The notes beneath the pieces were generated by a model. The model was given only the letters and a program-made list of their open reading frames with translations, was not told where the DNA came from and did no database searches. Of a stretch of DNA of 64,000 bases, positions 42,598 to 51,413 are shown in pieces. The DNA is taken from assembly GCA_016792805.1 (NCBI GenBank), contig JAEUHX010000087.1:1-64000 (forward strand), given 5' to 3'. The translations under genes were made by a program, and so were the position numbers. The stretch comes from Planctomycetota bacterium. GTDB lineage: Bacteria; Planctomycetota; UBA1135; JACQFD01. Every line of letters starts with the position of its first letter. Positions within the stretch are counted from its first letter, which is position 1.

Positions 42598-44022
42598 ATG
42601 AAACTTGCCGCCCGAAGGCTCGCAGCGCTGGCGCTCGGAGTGCTCCTCGCGGCGGCGGCGGCCGAAGCGGCGCTGCAGATCGCTGCGGCGTTTGCGAAGC
42701 CGCAGCGCGCGGTTCGGCCCGGCGCTGCCGACGCACCGGAGGTCGTCTTTTGTGGCGATTCGCATATGTATGGTATCTGGGTTGAGGACAAGGAGACGCT
42801 GCCCTCCGTGGCGGAGTCGCTCTCGAAGGAGCTCGCCCCGCCGGGATTCCATGCGGCGAATCTTGGGCGCGCAGGAGCCATGTCATGGGTCGTTCTTGAG
42901 GACTTGCGAACCTATTTGGAGAGCCGTCGGCCCGCCGCCGTGATCTACCGAGCCGGCTTCAACAATCTTTTCACTCCGCTCCCTGAAGAGGCCGGTTGGC
43001 TGGAATCGTTCCGGCTCGTAAAACTCATACGATTGGCGCTTGCGAATCGAATCCGCTCCGCGCCCACCGTTCCCATCGAATCGCGTCCTGTCCATTGGTT
43101 TGGAATCGGGCCCCATCGGGAGGAGCAACGAAAAGCGCTCACCCATGAGGAGAAGGTCAAGCTCATCCAACAGGATGTGGAGCGGTTCGAGAGGCCGCAG
43201 CCCCTCCAACGCGAACTCAAAGATCGCCTGATCTCCGACTCAGTCGCCGTTGCAGAGGCGGCGGCCAACGTCGGCGCGGCCGTTTTCTTCCTCACATATC
43301 TCTCGGACGCGGCGCCCTTCGACGAAGTCAATCGATCCATGGAAGAGGCGGCGAGAGAAGCGGGCGCCACCCTCGTCGACCTGCGCCCTATTCTCCACAA
43401 AGCCCGTGCGGCGGGGCGCGATTCGGAGTTGCTCTTCGGCGACGGGCACCCGCGCCGCCTCGGCTATGGCATCGAAGCTCGGGCATTGGTCGGCGCGATG
43501 ACCTCCACGGGATGCCTCCGTGGGCGACGACCGGAAGATCCGGTCGATTGGTACAAAAAATCCCGACTCCACGGCCCCGCGTCGAGCGCTTCGTCTTCTG
43601 TATCTTTGACGATGGAGCGGTCGAAGGACTCGGTTCGATTCCAAGTCTCGGGTGCGCCCGACTGCGAGGGCTGGCTACTCCTCGGCCGGGCGGCGGATGA
43701 TTGGATTCTGCTCGGGCTTCGAATCCCGATCTCAAAAGTCGACGCGACCGCCATCGGGAACGATCCGGCGACTCGCTTCAAGACCGATGCCCGGGGGCTC
43801 GCAGAGGGAAGCCTACAGATCGGCCCTATAGAGCGGCTCGGCCCCGGGATCCGCGTCGCGGCCTTACTTTTCGAGCGCACAGCCGACGGTCAGCGGATCG
43901 GCGTCTCGCCGGTCGTCGACCTCGAGACTGGAAATCCCCTTCCCGTTCGCATCGAGCCCGTCCCCGAGGCGCTGGAGCCCGACGGCGCGAACAGGATCCC
44001 GCAGGATCACTCGGGCAAGTAA
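42598..44022 (+). CDS. Membrane-anchored SGNH-type hydrolase-like protein 2
   Basis: A 474-residue protein. The ATG at 42598 opens into a membrane anchor (about residues 5-27); an ATG three codons earlier is also possible. SGNH features are VFCGDSHMYGIW at about residue 53, NLGRAGAMSW (block II), VIYRAGFNNLF (block III) and LLFGDGHPRRLGYG (block V). A beta-rich C-terminal domain follows. It shares its plan with the protein at 38678-40003 but is longer between blocks III and V. Its end overlaps the end of the convergent MBL-fold gene by 16 bases. Confidence 0.7.
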   Translation: MKLAARRLAALALGVLLAAAAAEAALQIAAAFAKPQRAVRPGAADAPEVVFCGDSHMYGIWVEDKETLPSVAESLSKELAPPGFHAANLGRAGAMSWVVLEDLRTYLESRRPAAVIYRAGFNNLFTPLPEEAGWLESFRLVKLIRLALANRIRSAPTVPIESRPVHWFGIGPHREEQRKALTHEEKVKLIQQDVERFERPQPLQRELKDRLISDSVAVAEAAANVGAAVFFLTYLSDAAPFDEVNRSMEEAAREAGATLVDLRPILHKARAAGRDSELLFGDGHPRRLGYGIEARALVGAMTSTGCLRGRRPEDPVDWYKKSRLHGPASSASSSVSLTMERSKDSVRFQVSGAPDCEGWLLLGRAADDWILLGLRIPISKVDATAIGNDPATRFKTDARGLAEGSLQIGPIERLGPGIRVAALLFERTADGQRIGVSPVVDLETGNPLPVRIEPVPEALEPDGANRIPQDHSGK

Positions 44023-45326
44023 GGTCGAATCGCTGCCGCCGCTTCCTGCGCCGCGACGCTCCGGAAGAAATTCAAGAATCCGCGTTTCTTGTAAGACTCA
44101 AAATAACGCCGGAGCTCCTCGGGCGTGCGCGCGAGCCCATTGTCGGCATACTTGGCGATGAACGGGATGAAATGGGGATAGAGCGCGGCAGTACCGGTTC
44201 GCTCGTGCTTGCCAAGGAGTGTGGTCCTCGTGAAGTTCCCAATCATCAGATCGTCGAAAATCTTGTACTTCACGGCGGTGACGAGTGAGCCCCGTGGAGT
44301 CTCGAATCGAAGCCCGCGGCCGTGTCCCTTTCCGAGGTCGATCACATGGGAGCGCCCGCCCACGCGAAACTCGACGAAGTCGAGGAAGGTCGTGAGATGG
44401 TGGACGCCGCGGAGGTACTCCCGCAGATCGCGCGCCTCTTCGGACGAGAGCTGCTCCGACCAATCATCGCCGAATTGTTTGGGGTCGACGATGCAGTCGG
44501 TCACCGGAGCGCATTCGATGCGCTCCACGCGGTCGTTCGCCAGGTCGACACGGGCAAATGCCGGGAGGATCTCACTTTTCTTCGAATCGAAGCCCTTGGC
44601 GTGGTCCTCGATCGGTGTCGTGTATTCATTCGCCCAGATGCTGTCGGCGCGCTGGTAACGGTGCATCGAGCTGAACGGAATGAAGTAGCGGATCCCAAGC
44701 GCCTCCAGCACGCCCTGGATCGTCGGCCCGATCGGATGCTTCGCGGCCGCGCCGGGGAGAATGAGCTTCCCGCTCTCGTCATGGACGTTCAGCATGTCGG
44801 CGTCGCCGTAGCCGGTGAGCCAGAGCAGGTAGCTCACTTTTGCGCGCGCGATCTGTGAGACCAAAAAATCGCCGACTCCGCGGTCGGTCGCATCATTGGC
44901 ATTGATCACGAGCACGCCTCCCTCGAACTCGAGGAAGAGCATGGCATCCTGATTGAAGTCGCTGACGCAAGCGACGCGAAGCCGATCCGTGAGCGGCGTC
45001 CAGACGCCGTCGGCGAGAACCTGCACTTTGTAGCCCATCTCGCGCAGGTCGCCCGCGATGCGGGAGCCGACGTGATCCGGCAACAGAATCGTCTGATGCT
45101 TGATCGCCTCCAGCGACTCGAGGCTCAGATGATCGGGATGCCCATGGGAGATCCAAGCGAACTTGGCGCTCCGAATGGAGGACATCACCTCGGCGGGAAT
45201 CTCATGGCTTCGGATCCAGCTCCCGAAGTACGCATCTCCGAGAATCCACGGATCTGTAACAAGCACCGGGCCGCGGTCGTGGGCGATCAGGGTCGCGTTG
45301 CCGATGGTTTCGAAGCCGAGATCCAC
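44007..45326 (-). CDS. MBL-fold metallo-hydrolase
   Basis: A 439-residue metallo-beta-lactamase-fold protein. The N-terminal domain has TDPWILGDAYFGSW and the metal motif WISHGHPDHLSLES at about residues 59-72, followed by INANDATDR and LLWLTGYGDADML. The C-terminal half (about 250-430) is unassigned. The arrangement recalls the MBL part of CMP-sialic-acid hydroxylase-like and UlaG-like enzymes, without a Rieske domain. It faces the SGNH/radical SAM run, so sugar or lipid chemistry is a reasonable guess. The BoxD-type gene lies 21 bases upstream on the same strand. Confidence 0.7.
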   Translation of the reverse strand: MDLGFETIGNATLIAHDRGPVLVTDPWILGDAYFGSWIRSHEIPAEVMSSIRSAKFAWISHGHPDHLSLESLEAIKHQTILLPDHVGSRIAGDLREMGYKVQVLADGVWTPLTDRLRVACVSDFNQDAMLFLEFEGGVLVINANDATDRGVGDFLVSQIARAKVSYLLWLTGYGDADMLNVHDESGKLILPGAAAKHPIGPTIQGVLEALGIRYFIPFSSMHRYQRADSIWANEYTTPIEDHAKGFDSKKSEILPAFARVDLANDRVERIECAPVTDCIVDPKQFGDDWSEQLSSEEARDLREYLRGVHHLTTFLDFVEFRVGGRSHVIDLGKGHGRGLRFETPRGSLVTAVKYKIFDDLMIGNFTRTTLLGKHERTGTAALYPHFIPFIAKYADNGLARTPEELRRYFESYKKRGFLNFFRSVAAQEAAAAIRPYLPE

Positions 45327-45347
45327 AGATCGAGAGCCTTCGGAGGG

Positions 45348-46910
45348 CTACGCCTTCGGTGCGAAGACCGACTGTACAAATCCTTGGTAGCCCTGGAGCG
45401 CCGTCCGCTGCAGGTAGAACTCGAGACCGCGCAGGCCGCCCAGCTCCTCACCGCCGCCGGCGCGCCCCGGGCCGCCGTGGATGGAGGCAGGAAGCACCGT
45501 GCCCGGCGCCGTGCCCTGGTCGGCCAGCTTCTCGCTGCCGATCCAGACGCGGCCGCTCCAGGGCGCGATGCCGACGACAAGGGACTGCGTCCAGGCGGGA
45601 TCGTCGCTGTAAACGCTCGCCACGAGACCGCCGCCGCCGAGCGCCACCAAGGAGGCCGCTTCGGAGGCATCGCCCGAGTAGGGCACAATGGTAGCAACAG
45701 GGCCGAACACCTCATGGTCGTGCACAACCGAGGCGCGCCCATCGCGCGCCACGCAGAGCGTCGGCGCGACGAAATAGCCTTTTTGTTGAATCGCCTTCGC
45801 GCCGCCGACGGCCGTCGCCGATCCGCCGGTCGCCACGTCGCACTCTTTCTCGAGGCGTGCGATTCCCGCGCGCACATCGTCCAATTGTTGCTTGCTCGCG
45901 AGCGGCCCCATGCGCGTCTCGTTGAGAGCCGGATCGCCGACGCGCGTGTCGGCCAAGATCGCCGCCAGCTCGTCGCGCACGTCGGCGATGCGATCCTTCG
46001 GAACGAGGATGCGGCGCACCGCAGTGCACTTCTGGCCCGTTTTCTGTGTCATGTCGAGGGTGACGTTGGAGCGGAACAGCCCGAAGCTCTCCGCGCCGAT
46101 TTCGACGTCGGGCCCGAGCACCGCCGCGTTGAGCGAATCGGCCTCCAGGTTTACTCGCACATTGTTGCGCACCACGTTGGCGTGGCCGCGCAGGAGCGCC
46201 GCCGTCGCCGACGAGCCGGTGAACGCGATCGAATCTTGAGAGTTCAAATGATCGAGGAACGCCGACGCGGAGCCGACGACAAGCTGATACGCCCCCTTCG
46301 GGAGCACTCCGCTCTCGGCGATGATTTGTGCAATTCGCCACGCCACCATCGCCGTCGGCGTTCCGGGCTTCTCGATCACGGGCGTGCCGGCGAGGAGCGC
46401 GCATGCCGCCTTCTCGAGCATGTTCCAGGCGGGGAAGTTGAACGCGTTCACATGGAACGCGGCGCCGAGCCGAGGCACCAGCACGTGCTCGCCCCAGAAG
46501 CGCGGCGTGCGGCCGAGCTGGACGCCATCGCCGTCGACGAGCCAGCGGCGAGAGCCGAGCGCCTCGCCGTATGCGGCGTAGGCCGCGAGCGTTCCTGTGG
46601 CGCCGTCGATGTCGAACTTCGCATCGCCGCGGGTCGTGCCGGCCGCGCGGATCGAGAGGTCGAGCAGCTCATCGCGCTTGCTATAGATCGCCTTCGATAG
46701 GGCCTTCAGCGCCGCGGCGCGCTCGCCAAAGGTCATGGCGCGCAGGGCGGTTCCGCCCGTCTCGCGCGCAAACGCCAGCACGCGCGCCGGGTCGTACCCG
46801 CCACTGCGGACCTGCCCGATCGTCTCTTCGGTCGTCGGATTGAATAGCGCAGTGGCCGCGCCATCACCGGCGCGCCACTCGCCCAGCACGTAGCTCGTCA
46901 GCGTTTCCAT
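45348..46910 (-). CDS. boxD: 3,4-dehydroadipyl-CoA semialdehyde dehydrogenase (BoxD-type ALDH)
   Basis: A 520-residue NAD(P)-dependent aldehyde dehydrogenase. The opening (LTSYVLGEWRAGDG), the HVNAFNFPAW segment, KPGTPTAMVAW, AFTGSSATAALLR, NLEADSLNAAVLG and QKCTAVRRILVP (catalytic Cys) identify the PaaZ/PaaN/BoxD branch and not a general ALDH. BoxD oxidises the semialdehyde made by BoxC to 3,4-dehydroadipyl-CoA. It is 20 kb from boxCB, so the function rests on family resemblance plus the presence of BoxB and BoxC. A phenylacetate-pathway role (PaaN-like) is the main alternative. Confidence 0.75.
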   Translation of the reverse strand: METLTSYVLGEWRAGDGAATALFNPTTEETIGQVRSGGYDPARVLAFARETGGTALRAMTFGERAAALKALSKAIYSKRDELLDLSIRAAGTTRGDAKFDIDGATGTLAAYAAYGEALGSRRWLVDGDGVQLGRTPRFWGEHVLVPRLGAAFHVNAFNFPAWNMLEKAACALLAGTPVIEKPGTPTAMVAWRIAQIIAESGVLPKGAYQLVVGSASAFLDHLNSQDSIAFTGSSATAALLRGHANVVRNNVRVNLEADSLNAAVLGPDVEIGAESFGLFRSNVTLDMTQKTGQKCTAVRRILVPKDRIADVRDELAAILADTRVGDPALNETRMGPLASKQQLDDVRAGIARLEKECDVATGGSATAVGGAKAIQQKGYFVAPTLCVARDGRASVVHDHEVFGPVATIVPYSGDASEAASLVALGGGGLVASVYSDDPAWTQSLVVGIAPWSGRVWIGSEKLADQGTAPGTVLPASIHGGPGRAGGGEELGGLRGLEFYLQRTALQGYQGFVQSVFAPKA

Positions 46911-47029
46911 GGGGCAAAGATTCTATCGGCTCTCCGTCTGCCGGGCCGCGCCCCTGCTCACTGCGAGGGAAGTGCGGTTGTGGTACCGAACGGGAACCAA
47001 TGCCTCACCCGCGAGCCTACAATCGGTCC

Positions 47030-47278
47030 ATGCCGACAGATCTCAGGTCGGGCCCCTATCGGCTCTACTTCTAGAGCCATGAGCCCAATGAGCCTCCGCA
47101 TATCCACGTTGACCGAGATCGGAGCAGTGCGAAATTCTGGCTCGAGCCGGAAGTCGCGCTCGCTTCCAATCTTGGGTTCGCTCCCCACGAGCTGAATCTT
47201 CTCGCTCGACTCGTCCAATCCAATCGCGATCTACTGTTACGACGCTGGCAAGATATCCATGGTTCATCACACAGGTGA
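47030..47278 (+). pseudogene. DUF4160-domain protein interrupted by an amber codon
   Basis: From the ATG at 47030 the frame encodes a DUF4160-like protein of 82 codons. It contains a TAG at 47072-47074, between RLYF and SHEPNEPPHIHV. The downstream part is well preserved (KFWLEPEVALASN, GFAPHELNLLARLV, LLRRWQDIHG) and ends at TGA 47276-47278, overlapping the DUF2442 gene by 20 bases. Family members usually have an aromatic residue at the stop position. It is either a recent nonsense mutation, a read-through gene or a sequencing error. DUF4160/DUF2442 pairs resemble toxin-antitoxin modules. Confidence 0.7.
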
Positions 47279-47525
47279 AGAAGTGGTCGATGTTCGCTCG
47301 GATGAGCACCGGCTCATTGTTGACCTGCTCGACGGTCGCACGATCATGGTACCGCTAGCTTGGTTCCCTCGGCTTCTGAGCGCTACTCCGGCGGAGCGCG
47401 CAAAATGGCAAATTGCCGGCGGCGGATTCGGAATTCACTGGCCCGACCTCGATGAGGACATCAGCACGGAGGGACTCCTTCGCGGCGCGCCCGCATCGGG
47501 TGGCAATAAGAAGGGTGCGGCGTAA
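47259..47525 (+). CDS. DUF2442-domain protein
   Basis: An 88-residue protein whose DUF2442 features are VRSDEHRLIVDLLDGRTIMVPL, WFPRLLSATPAERAKW (the conserved S-T-E/A-R helix) and GFGIHWPDLDEDIS. These proteins are typically encoded next to DUF4160 proteins, as here, with the start overlapping the end of the partner frame. They are thought to be toxin-antitoxin-like modules, with DUF2442 probably the DNA-binding or neutralising member. This is not established. The tail (about residues 75-88) is variable. Confidence 0.8.
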   Translation: MVHHTGEEVVDVRSDEHRLIVDLLDGRTIMVPLAWFPRLLSATPAERAKWQIAGGGFGIHWPDLDEDISTEGLLRGAPASGGNKKGAA

Positions 47526-47600
47526 CGATTGCCGGTTTCTCGAATGTGCAGCCGCGGCAAAAATGAAGAATCAGTAGAGGGTGAAGCGAGCTCCGGACGC

Positions 47601-48770
47601 TCAAAACTTGACCTTCTCGAAGGACTTGCCGTTGAACTTGCAGACGCCGTGCTCGTGGGTGCCGAGCCATAAGCTGTCTTCCCGATCCTTGTAGATGGAG
47701 TACACAGTAATCGGCTTCCCGTCCACGAGCACCGGGTAGTTCTTGAGCGTCTTCCCGTCATACCGCCACACGCCGGCACCGTAGGTCGCCATCCAAAGAT
47801 CACCGGCCTTGTCTCTCACGATCGACATCATGTAAGAGTAATCTTCCTCGGCGTCGTCTCCGGAGTGAACAAGTCCCTCCGACTTGGAATACGCGAGCCC
47901 GTCCGCGCTTCGCACGGCGGAGGCCTCCGGATACAGATCGAAGCGGAATCGCGTTGCGGTGATCCAGAATTTCCCGTCGCGGTCCTCCATGATCGAGCGC
48001 GTGCCGAAGGTGCGGTTGCCCTTCTCGCGAAAGCCCAATTCGAACTGGGACATCCACAAGAAGGACTTGCCGTCATATCGGCAAGCGCCGAGGCTCGCGG
48101 TGCCGAACCAAATATTCCCGCGGCTATCTCTGTAGGTCGTGTAGACGTCGTAGGGCGTATAGTTGATATTCGGGTATTTCGAACGCGGGTACTTAGCGAA
48201 ATGAGCCTCACCCTCGGGCGTCGGCGGAAAGGTGAGTTTTCGGAGCGACTTCCCGTCGTACCGGAAGATTGCGCGCGAGTCCTGGCCGCCATAGAACCAG
48301 AGATCGTCGGGCTCGAGCTTCCACTGCCCGGCAGCGGGATCGGACTCATCCACTTTCAGCGTCGTGAACGCGCGCCCGTCGAACTTACTAATGCCCGCCG
48401 ACGTGCTGATGTAGAGATCTCCGAGCTTATCTTCCTGAATCTTAAGAATGCCATTGCCGCTCAGCCCGGATTCGGTCGTGAACTGTGCAATAGCCTTCCC
48501 GTCCCAACGGAACAGCCCGTGCTCGTGACTGCCGAACCAATAGGTGCCTTTGCTATCTTGGAAGATGTGCAAAGTCGACGGGTCGATCGAGGTCACCACT
48601 TTGAAGGGCGCTGCTCCCTCCGCACTCCGCGTCTGCGCTTGCGCGGCAGCCCCATCAATGCCGGCTGACGGCGGACCGGCGACGGCGTATGGGCCCCAAA
48701 GTCCCGCCGCGAGTGCTGTCGAGAGGAGCGGAAAAGCAGAAAGTGGCCGTGTGATGTGAATCTGTTGCAT
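47601..48770 (-). CDS. Exported two-component-regulator-propeller protein
   Basis: A 389-residue secreted beta-propeller. From the ATG at 48770 a signal peptide (about residues 5-31) comes first; a start at 48833 would add 21 residues before it. At least six propeller blades of the ligand-binding-sensor type repeat the pattern of short WFG or WMAT strands followed by RYDGKSF or similar (GTYWFGSHEHGLFRWDGKAI, GNIWFGTASLGACRYDGKSF, GDLWMATYGAGVWRYDGKTL, DSLWLGTHEHGVCKFNGKSF). Unlike full hybrid sensors it has no kinase or membrane domain, so it may be a stand-alone binding protein. Confidence 0.8.
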   Translation of the reverse strand: MQQIHITRPLSAFPLLSTALAAGLWGPYAVAGPPSAGIDGAAAQAQTRSAEGAAPFKVVTSIDPSTLHIFQDSKGTYWFGSHEHGLFRWDGKAIAQFTTESGLSGNGILKIQEDKLGDLYISTSAGISKFDGRAFTTLKVDESDPAAGQWKLEPDDLWFYGGQDSRAIFRYDGKSLRKLTFPPTPEGEAHFAKYPRSKYPNINYTPYDVYTTYRDSRGNIWFGTASLGACRYDGKSFLWMSQFELGFREKGNRTFGTRSIMEDRDGKFWITATRFRFDLYPEASAVRSADGLAYSKSEGLVHSGDDAEEDYSYMMSIVRDKAGDLWMATYGAGVWRYDGKTLKNYPVLVDGKPITVYSIYKDREDSLWLGTHEHGVCKFNGKSFEKVKF

Positions 48771-48884
48771 GAATAGGATCCCGTGAGGAGAACCGAGATA
48801 CGAGCGCATCCGGCGATCTCCTGTCACGAACATGTCACAGCCGGACTTCCGTGGCTGCGAACTCGGCGCGAAACCGCGCGTCCG

Positions 48885-49682
48885 CTACCGCTTCCGCCGC
48901 GCCACGACGGCGTAGCCGACGCAAAGCGACTCGTCGCGCGAGAGCTTCCCGACTCCAAGCGCCGCGAGCTGTAGCAACGCACACATCGGCAGCACAAACG
49001 GCGCCGCCAGCGGATGGATCGAAGGGGCGCCGTCCCGCGTAAAGGCGCGCGAGCCAAGATGGTACAAAGCGTGCGAGGCGAGGATTCCGGCGGCGATTGG
49101 AAAATTGCCACGCAGCTTGATCTCCTCGATCTCGAGCCCCGCCGATTCAAGCACCGCCCGAAGTCCAAAGATCGTGAACCGCCGAAAATCGTAAGGAGCC
49201 TGGTGCAGCGGCGCCAAGAATGGAACTGTTACAATTGCCGCCCCTCCCGGCCGCAGCACGCGCGCGATCTCACGCGCTGCCGCGTGGGGATCGGGAACAT
49301 GCTCGAGCACCTCCAGGCAGAGCGCCGCGTCGAAGGTGCGGTCGGCGATCGGCAGCTCCAGCGCATCTCCGAACACGTCCACGAGCCCGACCGCGCGCGC
49401 GTAGCTGCGCGCATAGGCGCTCTCAATATTGACCACGGCGCCCGGATGCTCGAGCCCAACGTAGCGCGTGACCGCGGTGAAGAGCGGCGCGTACTGCCGG
49501 TTCTCACAGCCGATGTCGAGGAGTTCGCCGCGCAGCTTCGGCGCTAGCTCCGCGATCGCGCCGCGAAGAAGCCGGTGCTCGAGCCAATAGGGATTGAGGG
49601 CGCTGTGCTTCCAGGCGGCGCGCAAACGCTTGCGCAGGGTGGGGCGATTCGACGGAGCCGGCGGCACGGAACGGCGAAGCAT
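48885..49682 (-). CDS. Class I SAM-dependent methyltransferase
   Basis: A 265-residue methyltransferase of the Methyltransf_11 type. The SAM-binding motif is GELLDIGCENRQYAPLF (about residue 53), followed by GLEHPGAVV, LPIADRTFDAALCLEVLEHV and LRPGGAAIVTVPFLAPLHQAP. The last of these, with YDFRRFT, is common in methyltransferases of surface-polysaccharide loci. A C-terminal hydrophobic stretch (about 220-245) may associate with the membrane. The start at 49682 avoids overlap with the divergent acyl-CoA synthetase. The substrate is unknown. Confidence 0.8.
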   Translation of the reverse strand: MLRRSVPPAPSNRPTLRKRLRAAWKHSALNPYWLEHRLLRGAIAELAPKLRGELLDIGCENRQYAPLFTAVTRYVGLEHPGAVVNIESAYARSYARAVGLVDVFGDALELPIADRTFDAALCLEVLEHVPDPHAAAREIARVLRPGGAAIVTVPFLAPLHQAPYDFRRFTIFGLRAVLESAGLEIEEIKLRGNFPIAAGILASHALYHLGSRAFTRDGAPSIHPLAAPFVLPMCALLQLAALGVGKLSRDESLCVGYAVVARRKR

Positions 49683-49808
49683 ACCCGTCCGCTCGGCGGC
49701 CCGTCGCACGCGTGCCGTGCCGCCCGCAGAGCGTGCTCCGTGCACCGCTTCGCCACCTTCCACGCCACGACACTCTCGGTCAGACTCGGGCCCGTGTTCC
49801 CCGGCTCG

Positions 49809-51413
49809 ATGATGGACTTCCCGCTCACGTTGGCGCATGTGGCGGCGCGCACGGAGCGGCTCTTCCCATCGGTGGAGGTCGTGGCACGCAAGCCCGACCG
49901 GAGCATCGAGCGCTCAAGCTGGGGCGCCGTGATTCGGCGCGCGCGACGCCTCGCCGCCGCGCTCACGCGTGCGGGGTTACGGGAGGGCGACCGCGTGGCG
50001 ACGCTCCAGTGGAACGGCCTCGCCCATGTCGAGGCCTACCTCGGGGTGCCGCTCGCCGGCGGCGTGTGCCACCCCCTCAACCTGCGCCTCCACCCCGACG
50101 AGTTCGGCTACATCGCGAGCCACGCCCGCGACCGATTTCTGCTGGTCGATGACGTGCTCCTGCCGGTCCTGGAGTCGATTCGAGCGAAAGCCCCCTTCGA
50201 GCGGATTTTTGTGGTGCAGCACACGAATGCGCCGCTGCCGGCCGGATGTGAAAGCTACACATCTCTTTTGGCCTCCGCCGGAAGCGAATTCATGGCGCCG
50301 CAGCTCGATGAGCGCTCGGCCGCGTCGATGTGCTACACCAGCGGAACAACGGGGCGGCCGAAGGGAGTTCTGTATACTCACAGATCGATTCTATTGCACT
50401 CGCTCTCCCAGGCGCTCGCGGGAGATGCTCCCATCGCACAGCGCGACTGCGTGTTCGCCGTAGCGCCGATGTTCCATGTGAACTCGTGGGGTTTCCCCTA
50501 CACGGCCGCTCTCATGGGTGCGAAGCTCGTGCTGCCGGGGCCCCACCTCGACGCCGAGAGCCTCCTCGATCTGTTGGATCAGGAGCGGGTGACGCTCACG
50601 AGCGGCGTCCCAACCATCTGGGTCGCCATCCGCGACGCACTGCGAGCGCAGCCCGGCCGATGGCGCCTCGAGCCCGGTCTGCGCGCCATCGTGGGCGGAT
50701 CCGCCCTCCCCGAGTCGCTGCTGCGGGAGATGGCCGAGCTCGGAGTGCAACTCTTTCATTGTTGGGGCATGACCGAGACGAGCCCCATCGGCACCTATGG
50801 ACATGTAAAGTCGACACAGGCCGACTTCGACGACGAGGCGAAGTTCAAGATTCTCGCGCGGCAGGGTTATGCATCACCGCTCGTGGAGCTGCGCCACGTG
50901 GATGACGCCGGGCGCGTGCTCCCCTGGGATGACGAGGCGATCGGCGAGCTGCAATGCCGCGGCCCGTGGATCGCGGGTTCTTATTTTAACAGTCATGAAT
51001 CGGACGAGCGATGGACCGCCGACGGATGGTTTCGCACCGGAGATGTGGTTGCCATCGATTCCGAGGGTGTAATCCGCATCGTCGACCGCTCGAAGGATTT
51101 GGTGAAATCGGGCGGCGAGTGGATCAGCTCCGTCGCGCTGGAGAATGCACTGATGGCCCACTCCGGTGTGCGGGAGGCGGCGGTGATCGGCGTACCCCAT
51201 CCCAAGTGGCAGGAGCGCCCCATCGCCGTGGTGGCGCTGCGCCCCGGCGCGAGCGCGACCGCCGAAGAGCTGCAACAATTTCTCGCGGAGCGATTCGCCA
51301 AGTGGCAGGTGCCGGACGCAGTGGTCTTTGTCGAGGCCCTGCCGCGCACGGGCGTCGGGAAAGTGCGAAAGTCCGAGCTCCGCGAACGCTATCGCGAGTT
51401 TCCGTGGAGCTGA
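49809..51413 (+). CDS. AMP-forming acyl-CoA synthetase (medium/long-chain, AlkK-like)
   Basis: A 534-residue adenylate-forming ligase that activates a carboxylic acid to its CoA thioester. Motifs are YTSGTTGRPKGVLYTH (P-loop, about residue 180), HCWGMTETSPIG (A5), DGWFRTGDV (A7), RSKDLVKSGGEWIS (A8) and GVGKVRKSELR (A10 Lys). The GMTETSP form and overall length suit medium- or long-chain fatty acids. Benzoate-CoA ligases look different around these motifs, so this is probably not the entry enzyme of the box pathway. The downstream questin-oxidase-like gene overlaps its end by ten bases. Confidence 0.85.
   Translation: MMDFPLTLAHVAARTERLFPSVEVVARKPDRSIERSSWGAVIRRARRLAAALTRAGLREGDRVATLQWNGLAHVEAYLGVPLAGGVCHPLNLRLHPDEFGYIASHARDRFLLVDDVLLPVLESIRAKAPFERIFVVQHTNAPLPAGCESYTSLLASAGSEFMAPQLDERSAASMCYTSGTTGRPKGVLYTHRSILLHSLSQALAGDAPIAQRDCVFAVAPMFHVNSWGFPYTAALMGAKLVLPGPHLDAESLLDLLDQERVTLTSGVPTIWVAIRDALRAQPGRWRLEPGLRAIVGGSALPESLLREMAELGVQLFHCWGMTETSPIGTYGHVKSTQADFDDEAKFKILARQGYASPLVELRHVDDAGRVLPWDDEAIGELQCRGPWIAGSYFNSHESDERWTADGWFRTGDVVAIDSEGVIRIVDRSKDLVKSGGEWISSVALENALMAHSGVREAAVIGVPHPKWQERPIAVVALRPGASATAEELQQFLAERFAKWQVPDAVVFVEALPRTGVGKVRKSELRERYREFPWS

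Noticed and set aside
49809..51413. Benzoate-CoA ligase as the entry step of the box pathway
   Set aside because: Motifs such as HCWGMTETSP and overall layout fit medium/long-chain acyl-CoA synthetases better, and it is far from boxCB.
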